Origin: Acidimicrobiaceae bacterium
GTDB lineage: Bacteria; Actinomycetota; Acidimicrobiia; Acidimicrobiales; RAAP-2
Direction of reading: 5' to 3'
NCBI GenBank assembly: GCA_003151555.1
Contig: PLXU01000088.1
Coordinates: 6,538 to 23,699, forward strand
Length of the DNA: 17,162 nucleotides
Shown: positions 1 to 8,489 of the stretch, one piece after another
Position numbering within the stretch: position 1 is the stretch's first letter
How the letters are laid out: every line of letters starts with the position of its first letter
The notes under the pieces: model-generated
Seen by the model: only the letters and a program-made list of their open reading frames with translations
Told to the model about the DNA's origin: nothing
Databases searched by the model: none
Program-made: the position numbers and the translations under genes

Positions 1-32
1 GTGAGGTCGATCCGAAAGGGCTCGACGTTCAT
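1..32 (-). CDS. Start of a probable epoxide-hydrolase-like protein (partial)
   Basis: Only the first ten codons are inside the window, reading MNVEPFRIDL from an ATG at 32. The run PFRID close to the N-terminus is typical of the epoxide hydrolase N-terminal (EHN) domain that precedes an alpha/beta-hydrolase fold, so this is my guess. The start lies 7 bases after the stop of the carbamoylputrescine-amidase-like gene, with a weak GACGAG ribosome site between, so the two are probably co-transcribed. Ten residues cannot identify a family with certainty, and the frame could be chance. Confidence 0.35.
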   Translation of the reverse strand, partial: MNVEPFRIDL

Positions 33-39
33 CTCGTCA

Positions 40-933
40 CTAGTGCCGCTCCGTCTTAACTTGGGCGTGAAAACCGTCCAGTGTTGCCAACGCACCGTAG
101 AGATCCGGCCGACGATCGCGAAACAGACCAAAGCCAGCTCTTGATTCGGCGAGTTCGTCGAGATCAAAGGTTGCACTCAGCACCGTTTCGCTGGCGCGAT
201 CCGCCGTCGCCACCAGCTCCCCGGTGCCGTCAGTAATGAACGACGAACCGTAAAAAGTGATCTCGGTTGACGCGCCCACTTCACGACCCACGCGATTCGA
301 GGCCACCACCGGCACCATGTTGGCCGCCGCGTGACCTTGCATAACGCGTTGCCAGTGGGCCGAAGAGTCGTACGTGGGGTCTTGGGGTTCTGAGCCAATG
401 GCGCTGGGATAACAAAGGACCTCGGCACCGCGCAACGCCAACGAACGGGCACACTCCGGGAACCACTGATCCCAACAGATGCCTACTCCCACGGCGCCAG
501 CCGACGTCGCGAACACCTGAAAGCCAGTGTCGCCCGGGGTGAAGTAGTACTTCTCCTCGTAACCCGGACCGTCCGGGATGTGGCTCTTGCGGTACAGACC
601 GCACAGCGTCCCGTCGGAATCGGCGACCGTGATCGAATTGAAGAAGTTTTGTCCGGCGCGTTCGAAGAACGATATGAGCAGGACCACGTTTAGTTCGCGC
701 GCCAGCGCGCGGAAGCGCTGCACCACCGAGGACGTGGAGAACTCCTCGGCGAGGTCGAAATGGCTCGAGGACTCGTCTTTGCAAAAGTAGGGATCGGCGA
801 ACAGTTCCTGGGGAACTATTAGCGTCGCGCCCTCGGCCGCCGCCTTGCTTATCAAGCGCTCCATGCGATCGAGATTGTCCGCGCGCAACGGAGCGCACGC
901 CATCTGCAAAGCTGCCACCGTGAGGGGTCGCAT
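40..933 (-). CDS. aguB: N-carbamoylputrescine amidase-like carbon-nitrogen hydrolase
   Basis: A nitrilase-superfamily enzyme of 297 residues, the usual length for AguB. The catalytic triad is visible: Glu43 in PQELF, Lys116 in YRKSHIPDGPGYEEKYYF and Cys153 in GICWDQWFPE. The stretch around Lys116 and the CWDQWFPE motif are characteristic of N-carbamoylputrescine amidase, which converts N-carbamoylputrescine to putrescine, CO2 and ammonia in the agmatine route. I chose the ATG at 933 because AAGGAGT lies 7 bases before it; the frame stays open a further 11 codons upstream without such a site. It has no signal peptide and should be cytosolic. No agmatine deiminase (AguA), its usual partner, is in the window, so another carbamoyl or amide substrate remains possible. 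Confidence 0.85.
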   Translation of the reverse strand: MRPLTVAALQMACAPLRADNLDRMERLISKAAAEGATLIVPQELFADPYFCKDESSSHFDLAEEFSTSSVVQRFRALARELNVVLLISFFERAGQNFFNSITVADSDGTLCGLYRKSHIPDGPGYEEKYYFTPGDTGFQVFATSAGAVGVGICWDQWFPECARSLALRGAEVLCYPSAIGSEPQDPTYDSSAHWQRVMQGHAAANMVPVVASNRVGREVGASTEITFYGSSFITDGTGELVATADRASETVLSATFDLDELAESRAGFGLFRDRRPDLYGALATLDGFHAQVKTERH

Positions 934-1039
934 GTGGTACTCCTTACATAATCGCACGACGAGCAACGTTCCAGATTAGCGAACGGCATCAACCGAGGCG
1001 TAGTGCCAGTGTTTGTGTCGTCGGCGATTATTGACTAGT

Positions 1040-1068
1040 TTGACCGCACCGACTCAACGCGGTATGGC
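1040..1068 (+). promoter_or_regulatory. Candidate promoter of the amidohydrolase gene
   Basis: TTGACC at 1040-1045 and TATGGC at 1063-1068 are separated by 17 bases. The -35 matches consensus at five of six positions but the -10 at only three. The implied transcript would begin about 8 bases before the GTG start, which would cut into the AGAGGGGG ribosome site, so the assignment is weak. A second -35-like TTGACT lies at 1031-1036. Confidence 0.25.
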
Positions 1069-1082
1069 AAAGAGGGGGCAAC

Positions 1083-2750
1083 GTGACGCAGACTTCCCTG
1101 ATTCTGCGCGGCGGTCGGGTGCTTTCGCCGTCCGTGGCCGGCGGCTTCGCCGAGTCGGTCGCCTTCGTCGGCGATCAAATCGTCGCCGTTGGCTCGAGCG
1201 AAGAGCTCGACGTCTTGCGTGAACCGACCACGCGCGTCGTGGACCTCAAGGGCCGATTGGCCACACCGGCCTTCGGCGACGCCCACGTCCACGCAATATC
1301 AGCCGGTCTCGACAGCCTACGCTGCGACCTGACCGGGATTCGCAGTCGACGAGCGTGCCTCGAGACGATCGGTGCTTACGCCTCGAACCTAGCCCCCGAC
1401 TCATGGGTGCTCGGCAGCGGCTGGGCCATGGAAACGTTCCCCGGGGGTCTACCGACCGCGGCGGACCTCGACTCGGTGTGTGGTGGTCGACCGGCCTTTC
1501 TGCCGAACAAGGACCACCACTCCGCCTGGGTGAACACGCTCGCGCTCGAACGCGCGGGGATTGACGCGGCCACGCCCGATCCCTTCAGCGGACGAATCGA
1601 ACACGATGACGCCGGCAACCCGACGGGGGCGCTACACGACGGCGCGATGGGACTCGTTTCACGAATTCTGCCCGAGACGTCACCCGGGGAGTTGTTCGAC
1701 GGATTGCGCGCGGCGCTGGCGCGACTGCACAGCCATGGCATCACCCACTGGCAAGACGCCTGCGTCGGCACCGCGGGGGACATCGGCATTGCCGACACGT
1801 TTGACACGTACGTCGCGGCCACGAACGAAGGGTGGCTCACGGGACGGGTTCGCGGCGCACTGTGGTGGGACCGCACCCGCGGCACCGAACAGATTGACTA
1901 CTTTCTCAGCCGTCGCGAGATCGCCCCCACCGGCATGTTCCGCGCGACTTCGGTCAAGATGATGGTCGACGGGGTCTGCGAGACATTTACCGCGGCGATG
2001 TCGCGGGCCTACCTGGGCGCTCCCGGCCGAGACGGCACGCACCGCGGCGACCTTTTCATCGAGCCCGATCAACTGAACGACGCGGTACGCGCCCTCGACG
2101 CGGAGGGATTCCAGGTCCACTTCCACGCCATCGGCGACCGGGCCATCTCCACGACGCTCGACGCCATCGAGGCCACCGGCCGTAGCCGTTGGGGCGTTAA
2201 CCGACACCACATCGCCCACCTCCAGTTCATCGCGCCGGACGATCTTCTGCGATTCAACCGCTTTGGAGCCATCGCGAACTTCCAGCCGCTCTGGGCCTGC
2301 AACGACCCCCAGATGGAGGAGCTCACCATTCCCTTCGTTGGCCAAGATGTCAGCGAATGGCAGTATTCGATACGTTCGCTGCTGGACCGCCACACCCGGG
2401 TGGCCTTCGGCTCCGACTGGCCCGTCTCAAGTCCCGATCCGCTCCAGGAGATCCATGTCGCCGTCAATCGCATGCTTTCGCCCCGCTTCGGCCGGCCCGG
2501 GACCAACGAGACTACGAAGCCGTTCCGTCCCGACCAGGGCCTGTCGGTCAGCGACGCGCTCGCAGCCTTCACCAAGGGCGTGGCCTACGTCAACGGCGAC
2601 GAGCACCTTCTGGGCTCAATCGAAGCCGGGCGGAGGGCCGACGTTGCCGTGTTGAGCCAGGACATCTTTTCGATACCCTCGAGCGAGATTGGCGACACCA
2701 CTGTTGAGCTGACCGTGGCCGGCGGCGCAGTGGTGCACGGCGAGGAATAG
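1083..2750 (+). CDS. YtcJ-like metal-dependent amidohydrolase (Amidohydro_3)
   Basis: A 555-residue TIM-barrel amidohydrolase of the YtcJ/N-substituted-formamide deformylase type. Visible metal-site elements are the HxH pair (His68, His70 in DAHVHA), Lys292 in SVKMMVDG, His346/His348 in HFHAIGD, His379 in HIAHLQF and Asp445 in FGSDWPV. The motif NKDHHSAWVN near residue 142 and the C-terminal beta-sandwich strand GSIEAGRRADVAVL are typical of the family. The GTG start follows an AGAGGGGG ribosome site. Members hydrolyse amide, formamide or related C-N bonds, but substrate cannot be read from sequence. It diverges from the AguB-like gene and converges on the polyamine operon, so a nitrogenous substrate linked to amine metabolism is an inference only. 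No signal peptide is visible, so it should be cytosolic. Confidence 0.85.
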   Translation: MTQTSLILRGGRVLSPSVAGGFAESVAFVGDQIVAVGSSEELDVLREPTTRVVDLKGRLATPAFGDAHVHAISAGLDSLRCDLTGIRSRRACLETIGAYASNLAPDSWVLGSGWAMETFPGGLPTAADLDSVCGGRPAFLPNKDHHSAWVNTLALERAGIDAATPDPFSGRIEHDDAGNPTGALHDGAMGLVSRILPETSPGELFDGLRAALARLHSHGITHWQDACVGTAGDIGIADTFDTYVAATNEGWLTGRVRGALWWDRTRGTEQIDYFLSRREIAPTGMFRATSVKMMVDGVCETFTAAMSRAYLGAPGRDGTHRGDLFIEPDQLNDAVRALDAEGFQVHFHAIGDRAISTTLDAIEATGRSRWGVNRHHIAHLQFIAPDDLLRFNRFGAIANFQPLWACNDPQMEELTIPFVGQDVSEWQYSIRSLLDRHTRVAFGSDWPVSSPDPLQEIHVAVNRMLSPRFGRPGTNETTKPFRPDQGLSVSDALAAFTKGVAYVNGDEHLLGSIEAGRRADVAVLSQDIFSIPSSEIGDTTVELTVAGGAVVHGEE

Positions 2751-2764
2751 CCCCTCGCTTTCTC
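2740..2764 (+). terminator. Candidate weak intrinsic terminator after the amidohydrolase
   Basis: A 6-bp perfect stem, GCGAGG (2740-2745) with CCTCGC (2753-2758), has a 7-base loop that contains the TAG stop and is followed by TTTCTC. It sits in the short gap before the convergent oxidase gene. The U tract is short, so termination efficiency is uncertain. Confidence 0.4.
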
Positions 2765-2777
2765 GACCGGGCTGTAC

Positions 2778-4148
2778 TTACTGACCAGAAATGATGTCGG
2801 CCACCCGGGCAATACGCGACGTGTCCGAGCGGCCCGACGCCTCCGAGCGGTCAGCGGCCCGATAGGCGAGATACAGCGAGCGCACGCCGAGCCATCGCAA
2901 CGGTTCCGGTTCCCACTTACGGCTTCGCCAGTTCACCCACGCCAACTGAGTCAGTTCGCTCACACGACCCAGGATGAGGTCGCGCAGGGTTCGACCCGCG
3001 AGATTCGTCGCGGTCACGCCGTGGCCCACGTAGCCCCCAGCCGCGGCGAGCCCGGTGGCGCGGTCAAAGACTACGCTCGCGCACCAGTCGCGCGGAACAC
3101 CGAGCACGCCCGACCAGGCGTGTTCGATGTCAACGTCACGCAGCGCCGGGAAGAAATCGGCCACCACTTGTTGCAACTCGCGGATTGTCACCGGCGCCGT
3201 TTCGCCACGACGATCGGTGCGTGAGCCGTAGCGGTAAGGTACGCCGCGTCCACCGATGGCAATACGGTTATCCGCGGTGCGTTGGGCGTACATGAAGGTA
3301 TGGGCGCTGTCGCCCAGGGTCTCGCCCTCGCGCCAACCAATCTCGTCCCACACCGCATCCGCCAGTGGCGCGGTGACGATCATCGAAGAATTCATGGGTA
3401 GCCACAACCGGTGCAGGCCCGGCAACGCCGCGCTGAAGCCCTCGGTCGCTCGTACGACGAACTGCGCGCGAACCTCGCCGAACGGCGTCGTCGCCTCGTG
3501 CGCACGGATCTCTACGACCGGCGTTGATTCGTAGATGACCACGCCCGACGCGGCCACGACGTCGGCCAACCCGCGCACAAGTTTGGCGGGGTGAAGGCGG
3601 GCCCCGTTCACGCTGAAGGACGCCCCCACGGCACCCTCAACGTTCACTCGCGCGCGCGAGGCCTCGCCCGACAGCGTCGCGTGAGGATCGCCCCAGCGTT
3701 CGGCTGCCGCAACGCTGTCACGCAGGCGGTGCAACTGCGGCGACGAGCGCGCGACGCGCAGCACACCACCTTTGACGATGTCGGCGTCGATGCCCTCGAC
3801 GTGGGCCACCCGAATGACCTCATCGACGGCGTCGATCATGGTTCGCTGCAGATGACGAGCCGCCTCGACGCCGCGACGTTGCGCGTAGCGATCGAGCGAA
3901 CCGGCCACCGCCGCACTCAGCCATCCGCCGTTTCGTCCCGACGCGCCGAAGCCCGCGAACTCGCGTTCTACGACGGCGATTGACAGTGACGGCGACGCGC
4001 GCTTGAGGTAGTAGGCGGTCCACAGACCGGTGAGTCCGGCTCCCACGATGCACACGTCGACCGACGTCGAGGTCGCGAGACGAGCGCGCTTCACTGGAGG
4101 TCCCAGCTGGGCATGCCAGAAGGAAACAACGCCGTTAACGGTACCCAT
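2778..4148 (-). CDS. puuB: FAD-dependent amine oxidoreductase, gamma-glutamylputrescine oxidase-like (DAO family)
   Basis: A D-amino-acid-oxidase-fold flavoprotein of 456 residues. The FAD-binding Rossmann motif VGAGLTG is at 35-41, with the acidic end of the second strand in VVERE about 25 residues later, then GASGRNGGW, typical of PuuB/OrdL-type oxidases. The C-terminal half contains the returning FAD region, GGYVGHGVTATNLAGRTL. PuuB oxidises gamma-glutamylputrescine to the aldehyde with release of ammonia and H2O2. I prefer the ATG at 4148 to the adjacent GTG at 4151, because GAGG then has better spacing. It is the last gene of the pot operon, 53 bases after potC, which supports an imported-polyamine substrate. 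No PuuA ligase is nearby, so direct oxidation of a free polyamine or other amine is also possible. Confidence 0.78.
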   Translation of the reverse strand: MGTVNGVVSFWHAQLGPPVKRARLATSTSVDVCIVGAGLTGLWTAYYLKRASPSLSIAVVEREFAGFGASGRNGGWLSAAVAGSLDRYAQRRGVEAARHLQRTMIDAVDEVIRVAHVEGIDADIVKGGVLRVARSSPQLHRLRDSVAAAERWGDPHATLSGEASRARVNVEGAVGASFSVNGARLHPAKLVRGLADVVAASGVVIYESTPVVEIRAHEATTPFGEVRAQFVVRATEGFSAALPGLHRLWLPMNSSMIVTAPLADAVWDEIGWREGETLGDSAHTFMYAQRTADNRIAIGGRGVPYRYGSRTDRRGETAPVTIRELQQVVADFFPALRDVDIEHAWSGVLGVPRDWCASVVFDRATGLAAAGGYVGHGVTATNLAGRTLRDLILGRVSELTQLAWVNWRSRKWEPEPLRWLGVRSLYLAYRAADRSEASGRSDTSRIARVADIISGQ

Positions 4149-4201
4149 CACGCCTCATTCTGCGCTCGGCGCGACTCCGGACGTGGACGCCGGCCGTGGT
4201 C

Positions 4202-5041
4202 TCAGACACTCTCGTCCGCGGGATTCGCGCCGAGGATCCGCAGACCCCGGCGCATCCGCGAGCGTGAGCCGCCGCCCATTATGGCGAGGGCGGCCAAGAA
4301 CATCAGGGTCGTCGAGAGGAAGATAAAGACCGCGATTGCAAAGATGTCGGTATGGAACTGCGAATGCAATGAGGCAAGGATGAAGACGGGCAGGGGGGTC
4401 GTCTGCGCGGTGCTCACGAAAACCGATGTCACCAGGTCCTCGAGGCTGAAGGTAAACGACAGTAGGCCGCCGGCAATCAACGCCGGCGCGAGCAACGGCA
4501 CGGCAATGGTGCGCAGCATCGTGGTTGTTCGCGCCCCGAGATCGTTGGCCGCCTCGAAGACGGCTGGGTCGAGTCCAAGTGCGCGGCCTCGTACGATGAG
4601 GGCGGTGAGCGCACTACCGAAGATCGAGTGGGCGATTATGAGGCGCACGTAGCCGTTGGACACGCCCAGCGTGACGAACCACAACAAATCGCCGCTCGCG
4701 CCGACGATTTCGGGGGTCGCCAGAATCACGACGAACAACACGAAAAGCAACCGGTGCGACCAGCCGCGCCCGGTGCTGGCCAGCCCCCCAACCAGTCCCA
4801 CGGCCATGCTCAACAGCCCCGTCGCCAACGCCACCTCAAGTGAAATGCGCAGCGCAATCAGCAGCGTTGAGTCCTGGACCGCCTGGCCGTAGGCCGCCGT
4901 GCTGAAGCCGCCCCACAGAAAGGCGAAGGAACCAGCATTAAAGGAGAAGGCCACTACCACCACGAGGGGCAGGAAGAGAAAGAGCACCACCACCACCGTG
5001 ATCGCGCCCAGCACCCACTTACTGGCCAGGGTGCGCTTCAT
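4202..5041 (-). CDS. potC: Polyamine ABC transporter permease, PotC-type
   Basis: A 279-residue integral membrane protein with about six hydrophobic segments, starting MKRTLASKW followed by a first helix at about 10-32. The cytoplasmic EAA loop that contacts the ATPase is at about 163-190 (FEAANDLGARTTTMLRTIA, then PLLAPALIAGG). SLEDLVTSVFVS after it is typical of PotC/PotI permeases of the spermidine/putrescine importer. The ATG at 5041 overlaps the potB stop by four bases (ATGA), implying translational coupling; the frame is open further upstream, but that part overlaps potB and does not look like a permease. Length fits the family, about 260-280. It should form the membrane channel with PotB. 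Confidence 0.9.
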   Translation of the reverse strand: MKRTLASKWVLGAITVVVVLFLFLPLVVVVAFSFNAGSFAFLWGGFSTAAYGQAVQDSTLLIALRISLEVALATGLLSMAVGLVGGLASTGRGWSHRLLFVLFVVILATPEIVGASGDLLWFVTLGVSNGYVRLIIAHSIFGSALTALIVRGRALGLDPAVFEAANDLGARTTTMLRTIAVPLLAPALIAGGLLSFTFSLEDLVTSVFVSTAQTTPLPVFILASLHSQFHTDIFAIAVFIFLSTTLMFLAALAIMGGGSRSRMRRGLRILGANPADESV

Positions 5042-5940
5042 CTTGTCGCCCACTCTCGTGCGAGCGTTCGCTTTCGCTGCTGGGCGCGGGCGTAGCGCAC
5101 TCCCGTGGCTAACAGCCAAATCGTCACGACGATGCCCACCAGGATCACCACCAGCAATATCGCCATCGCGGCGCCGAGCGACCAGTTCTGGCCCTCCGTG
5201 AACTCCGACGCGACCAGACTGCCGATCATCAAGCCCCGGGCGCCGCCCATAAGGGTCGGCGTAACGTAATCGCCCAGCATCGGCACGAAAACCAAGACGG
5301 TGCCGGCCACGACGCCGGCCATGGAAATCGGGAACGTGATCGTGCGAAAGATTGTCCACGGCTTCGCGCCGAGGTCGTCGGCCGCTTGCAGCAGCAATGG
5401 GTCGATGCGCTCGAGCACCACCGCGAGCGGCAGGATGAACAGCGGGATGTAGTTATAGACGAGGCCGATCATGACGGCGCCTCGGGTATCGAGAATCGTG
5501 AGGTAACCAACATGCCATCCGACCGCGTGCATCGCGCCGTAGAGCAAGCCAAGCGGACTCAGGAAGATTCGCCAGCCGATCATTCGAAGCAAGTAGTCGG
5601 TCCAGAAGGGCAGCACGACCAGCAGCAGCACTATGGTGCGCACTCGCGGACCTAGTTTGCGCGCGATGAAGTAAGCCACCGGATAGGCAATCACCCCGCA
5701 CAGCGCCGTCGCCAGCACCGCGTTCTCGAGGCTGGCCACAAGCACCGGTCCCGAAGGGTAACGTAGCGCCTCGAAAAAATTACTTAGGCCTAGGTGGTTC
5801 AAGTTGACCAGACCCTGCTGGTTAAAGGCCGCCGTATGGCCGAAGGCGTAGAGCAACATGATGGCCCCGGGCGCGAGGAACCACAACGCGAACCACACGT
5901 AGGTCAGTCCTACGAAGCCGCGCATGCCCCGCCCTAGCAC
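5038..5940 (-). CDS. potB: Polyamine ABC transporter permease, PotB-type
   Basis: A 300-residue membrane permease with a first hydrophobic segment at about 13-32 and several more through residue 280. The EAA loop, LLLQAADDLGAKPWTIFRTI then FPISMAGVVAG, lies at about 183-213 and is followed by LGDYVTPTLMGG, a hallmark of PotB/PotH permeases. I keep the GTG at 5940, which has GGGGAG about 6 bases upstream; an in-frame ATG at 5925 is the alternative. It follows potD by 42 bases and overlaps potC by four. With PotC it makes the heterodimeric channel driven by PotA. Confidence 0.9.
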   Translation of the reverse strand: MLGRGMRGFVGLTYVWFALWFLAPGAIMLLYAFGHTAAFNQQGLVNLNHLGLSNFFEALRYPSGPVLVASLENAVLATALCGVIAYPVAYFIARKLGPRVRTIVLLLVVLPFWTDYLLRMIGWRIFLSPLGLLYGAMHAVGWHVGYLTILDTRGAVMIGLVYNYIPLFILPLAVVLERIDPLLLQAADDLGAKPWTIFRTITFPISMAGVVAGTVLVFVPMLGDYVTPTLMGGARGLMIGSLVASEFTEGQNWSLGAAMAILLVVILVGIVVTIWLLATGVRYARAQQRKRTLAREWATR

Positions 5941-5982
5941 GCTGGGCTCCCCAGTCCTACGGCCACGCTCTTTTCCACCGAA

Positions 5983-7182
5983 CTAGACGGCGGCGGCGGC
6001 CTTGAAGTTGTCGTAAAGCTGAGTGCGCAGATTGAATGAGGAGTTCACCACGTACGAAACCATCCGCTTACGCTGCTCAGTCGTCAAAAAGATGACGTCC
6101 GCCTGGGGCAGGTTCTTGGGCAGATGCTTCTGCACATCGAGTACGGCCGTGTTGTAGCCCGTGTAGGACATCTCATTGGCCGACACCGCGGGATCGAGCA
6201 CGTAGTTGAGGAACGCGTGCGCGGTATCGACATTCTTGGCACCCTTGGCGAGCGCCCAGTTATCGACCCAGATCTCCGTCGTGGGAAACGGGATCACCCA
6301 CTCGAAGCGCGACGGGTCCTTCTCCAGCGCCTGGCGCGCGTCACCGTTCCAGGCCTGGGAGAGCACGTACGAACCATCCACCAGTCCTCCGGTGCCGCCC
6401 GGGTACGAGTCGAAACTCTTCACGTGCGGCGCCAGGTTCTTGATGAGCCAGTTGTTGGCCGTGTGCAGTTTGGCGCTGCTCGTGGTGTTCCAGTCGACAC
6501 CCTCATTCCACAGGGCAATGCCAATCACGTCGTCGGGGTCGTCGAGCACCGACACGCGGCCCGACACCTGCGGCATCGCCGCGGCGTTCACGAAGTCTTT
6601 CCACGTGCTCAACTTCTTGGTAATCACCGTCTTGTCGTAGATGAAGCCAGTCGTGCCGAAGTCCTTGGGCACCGAGTACTTGTTGCCCGGGTCCCAAGGG
6701 AAATTCAACAGGTTCGGGTCCAGGCCCTTGAAGTTCGGTATCTTCGACTTGTCGAGCGCGAGTAGCAGACCCTTGGACGCCATTTCGGGGATATAACCGC
6801 CCGTCGGCACGATGATGTCGTAGCCGGCCGTGCCCTTGGCCAATTCCAGTTTGGCGATCAACGCCTCGTTGGAGTCATAGCTACCGATCTGGACCGCGAA
6901 GCCGGTGGCGTCCTTCCACGCGGTGAAGGTCGTGGGATTGTCGTACTGGCCCCAGGTGTACAAGTACAGGCTGTTGGACGTCTTGCCGGCGCTCTTCATG
7001 CTCGAGCGCGCCGCGGCCTCCATTGCACTCATCGAGCCCTTCGCGAAGGCGGCTTCAGACTGAAGCATGACGTACGCGCCTGCTCCGACGGCCGCCAGCG
7101 ACATGAAACGACGTCGAGTCAACGGGTGGCCTTGCGGTGCCAAGATGCGCAGTGCTTCCTCATTTTTGTGGTTGTGCTCCAT
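5983..7182 (-). CDS. potD: Extracytoplasmic polyamine-binding protein, PotD/PotF-type
   Basis: A 399-residue substrate-binding protein. The N-terminus has a twin-arginine motif, TRRRFMS at 22-28, a hydrophobic stretch at 29-40 and AFA at 45-47, a likely signal-peptidase site. No lipobox cysteine is present; I see no cysteine in the protein at all. The mature part opens with LYLYTWGQYDNP and continues with YDSNEALIAKLELA and YDIIVPTGGYIPEM, typical of spermidine/putrescine-binding proteins; WVDNWALAKGAKN near the C-terminal third is another family motif. The ATG at 7182 has AAAGGAG 11 bases upstream. It captures polyamine outside the membrane and delivers it to PotBC. Ligand preference between putrescine and spermidine cannot be read. 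Confidence 0.9.
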   Translation of the reverse strand: MEHNHKNEEALRILAPQGHPLTRRRFMSLAAVGAGAYVMLQSEAAFAKGSMSAMEAAARSSMKSAGKTSNSLYLYTWGQYDNPTTFTAWKDATGFAVQIGSYDSNEALIAKLELAKGTAGYDIIVPTGGYIPEMASKGLLLALDKSKIPNFKGLDPNLLNFPWDPGNKYSVPKDFGTTGFIYDKTVITKKLSTWKDFVNAAAMPQVSGRVSVLDDPDDVIGIALWNEGVDWNTTSSAKLHTANNWLIKNLAPHVKSFDSYPGGTGGLVDGSYVLSQAWNGDARQALEKDPSRFEWVIPFPTTEIWVDNWALAKGAKNVDTAHAFLNYVLDPAVSANEMSYTGYNTAVLDVQKHLPKNLPQADVIFLTTEQRKRMVSYVVNSSFNLRTQLYDNFKAAAAV

Positions 7183-7260
7183 GGCTATCGTGTCTCCTTT
7201 TGGTTGTGGTTTTCAAAATTGTGGGGAACTGCCCCGTTTAAGGCACCTTCGGTCATCGCG

Positions 7261-8451
7261 TCACCGGTCCAACAATGTGGCATCCGAGGGCAGCCAGGTC
7301 ACGACGGCGTCGCCGCCCAAGAGTGCATCGCGGGCTTCGCTCGAGGCGCTGTCGCAGGTCACTGTCAGTTCCACGTCGTTGCGGACCCTGACCCGCACCA
7401 TGGTCATCGCGCCCGAGAAGGTTTTGTCCACAATCGTGCCGCGCACCCGCGGTCCCTCGACCGACTCGGACGAAGGGCCCACTCGCAAGATGAGTCGCTC
7501 GGGTCGCACGAAGACCGACGTTTCCGCGCCGACCGCCGCACTAGCGTCGGCGGTCTCACTCAACTGGCGAGACGCGAGGTCGTCCGGCCGCGAGGTCGTC
7601 GCGCCCAGCACCAAAGAAGCGGGAATGAAGTTGGCGCGTCCCACGAACGTGGTCACGAAGCGCGTGGCCGGACGCAAGTACAGCTCTTCGGGCGTACCGA
7701 CCTGGACCATGGTGCCGGCCTCCATCACCGCGACGCGGTCGGACATGGCGAATGCCTCGGCCTGGTCGTGCGTCACGAACACGAAGGTGAGTCGCAGTTC
7801 TCGTTGCAGCCGTTTGAGCTCTTCCTGCATCGATTCGCGCAACTTGAGGTCCAGGGCGGCCAGGGGCTCGTCGAGCAGTAGCACCGAGGGACGAGTGACG
7901 ATCGAACGGGCGAGCGCGATTCTCTGCTGCTGACCGCCCGACAACTGTTGGGGCCGGTGCATCGCGAAGGCCTCCATGTGCACGAGGGCAAGGGCCTCGC
8001 CCACGCGTCGGCGCAGCTCGACCCTCTGAACGTGCTGGCGATGCAAACCGTACGCCACGTTGTCGAAGACGCTCAGGTGCGGAAAGAGCGCGTAGTTCTG
8101 GAAAACCGTGTTGACGTTACGGGCGTGCGACGCGAGATCCGTGGCGTCCTTTCCGCCGAGGAAGATCCGACCGCTATCCACCCTCTCGAGACCGGCGATC
8201 ATGCGCAATGTGGTCGTCTTGCCGCACCCCGACGGCCCGAGCAGCGAAAAGAATTCGCCTGCATGAATGGTCAATGTGAGGTCGTGCACCACCATTTTGA
8301 CGCCGGTCGGTCCTCGGAAGGACTTGGCCACATTTTTTAGTTCAACGGCCGCGGCGTTGTCGCCAAATTCACGCTGTGGACTAACAACTTCGGCTCGATC
8401 GGCGAGCGCCGTGGCGGGAGCACTGGCGGTTTCGTCAACCCGCTCGCTCAT
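7261..8451 (-). CDS. potA: Polyamine ABC transporter ATP-binding protein, PotA-type
   Basis: A 396-residue ABC ATPase. Walker A GPSGCGKTT is at 72-80, the Q-loop Gln at 118 (FQNYALFPHL), the signature LSGGQ at 170-174, Walker B LLLDEP at 191-196 and the switch His at 228 (VTHDQAEAFAMSDR). Residues from about 270 carry a TOBE domain (VGRANFIPA; VFVRPERL), as in PotA and its relatives. About 34 extra residues rich in Ala, Glu and Asp precede the ABC domain and look disordered. The ATG at 8451 follows a G-rich ribosome site, and 38 bases before it is one copy of the 36-bp operator repeat. It is the first gene of the operon and hydrolyses ATP to drive polyamine uptake. Confidence 0.92.
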   Translation of the reverse strand: MSERVDETASAPATALADRAEVVSPQREFGDNAAAVELKNVAKSFRGPTGVKMVVHDLTLTIHAGEFFSLLGPSGCGKTTTLRMIAGLERVDSGRIFLGGKDATDLASHARNVNTVFQNYALFPHLSVFDNVAYGLHRQHVQRVELRRRVGEALALVHMEAFAMHRPQQLSGGQQQRIALARSIVTRPSVLLLDEPLAALDLKLRESMQEELKRLQRELRLTFVFVTHDQAEAFAMSDRVAVMEAGTMVQVGTPEELYLRPATRFVTTFVGRANFIPASLVLGATTSRPDDLASRQLSETADASAAVGAETSVFVRPERLILRVGPSSESVEGPRVRGTIVDKTFSGAMTMVRVRVRNDVELTVTCDSASSEARDALLGGDAVVTWLPSDATLLDR

Positions 8452-8489
8452 AGCAATCCCCCCAACTGACGCACATCTGCGCTAGCGAA

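Noticed and set aside
998..1022. A third operator in the divergent aguB/amidohydrolase region (GCCAGTGTTTGTGTCG)
   Set aside because: By eye only about 10 of 16 positions match the repeat core and the dyad is poor; this is near chance for such a comparison.
1680..2393. A long open frame opposite the amidohydrolase gene
   Set aside because: It is antisense to a gene with all catalytic motifs intact and shows no recognisable domain.
5042..5359. A longer start for the potC frame
   Set aside because: It overlaps potB in another frame, is Arg/Gly-rich without permease character, and the ATG at 5041 gives the classic four-base overlap.
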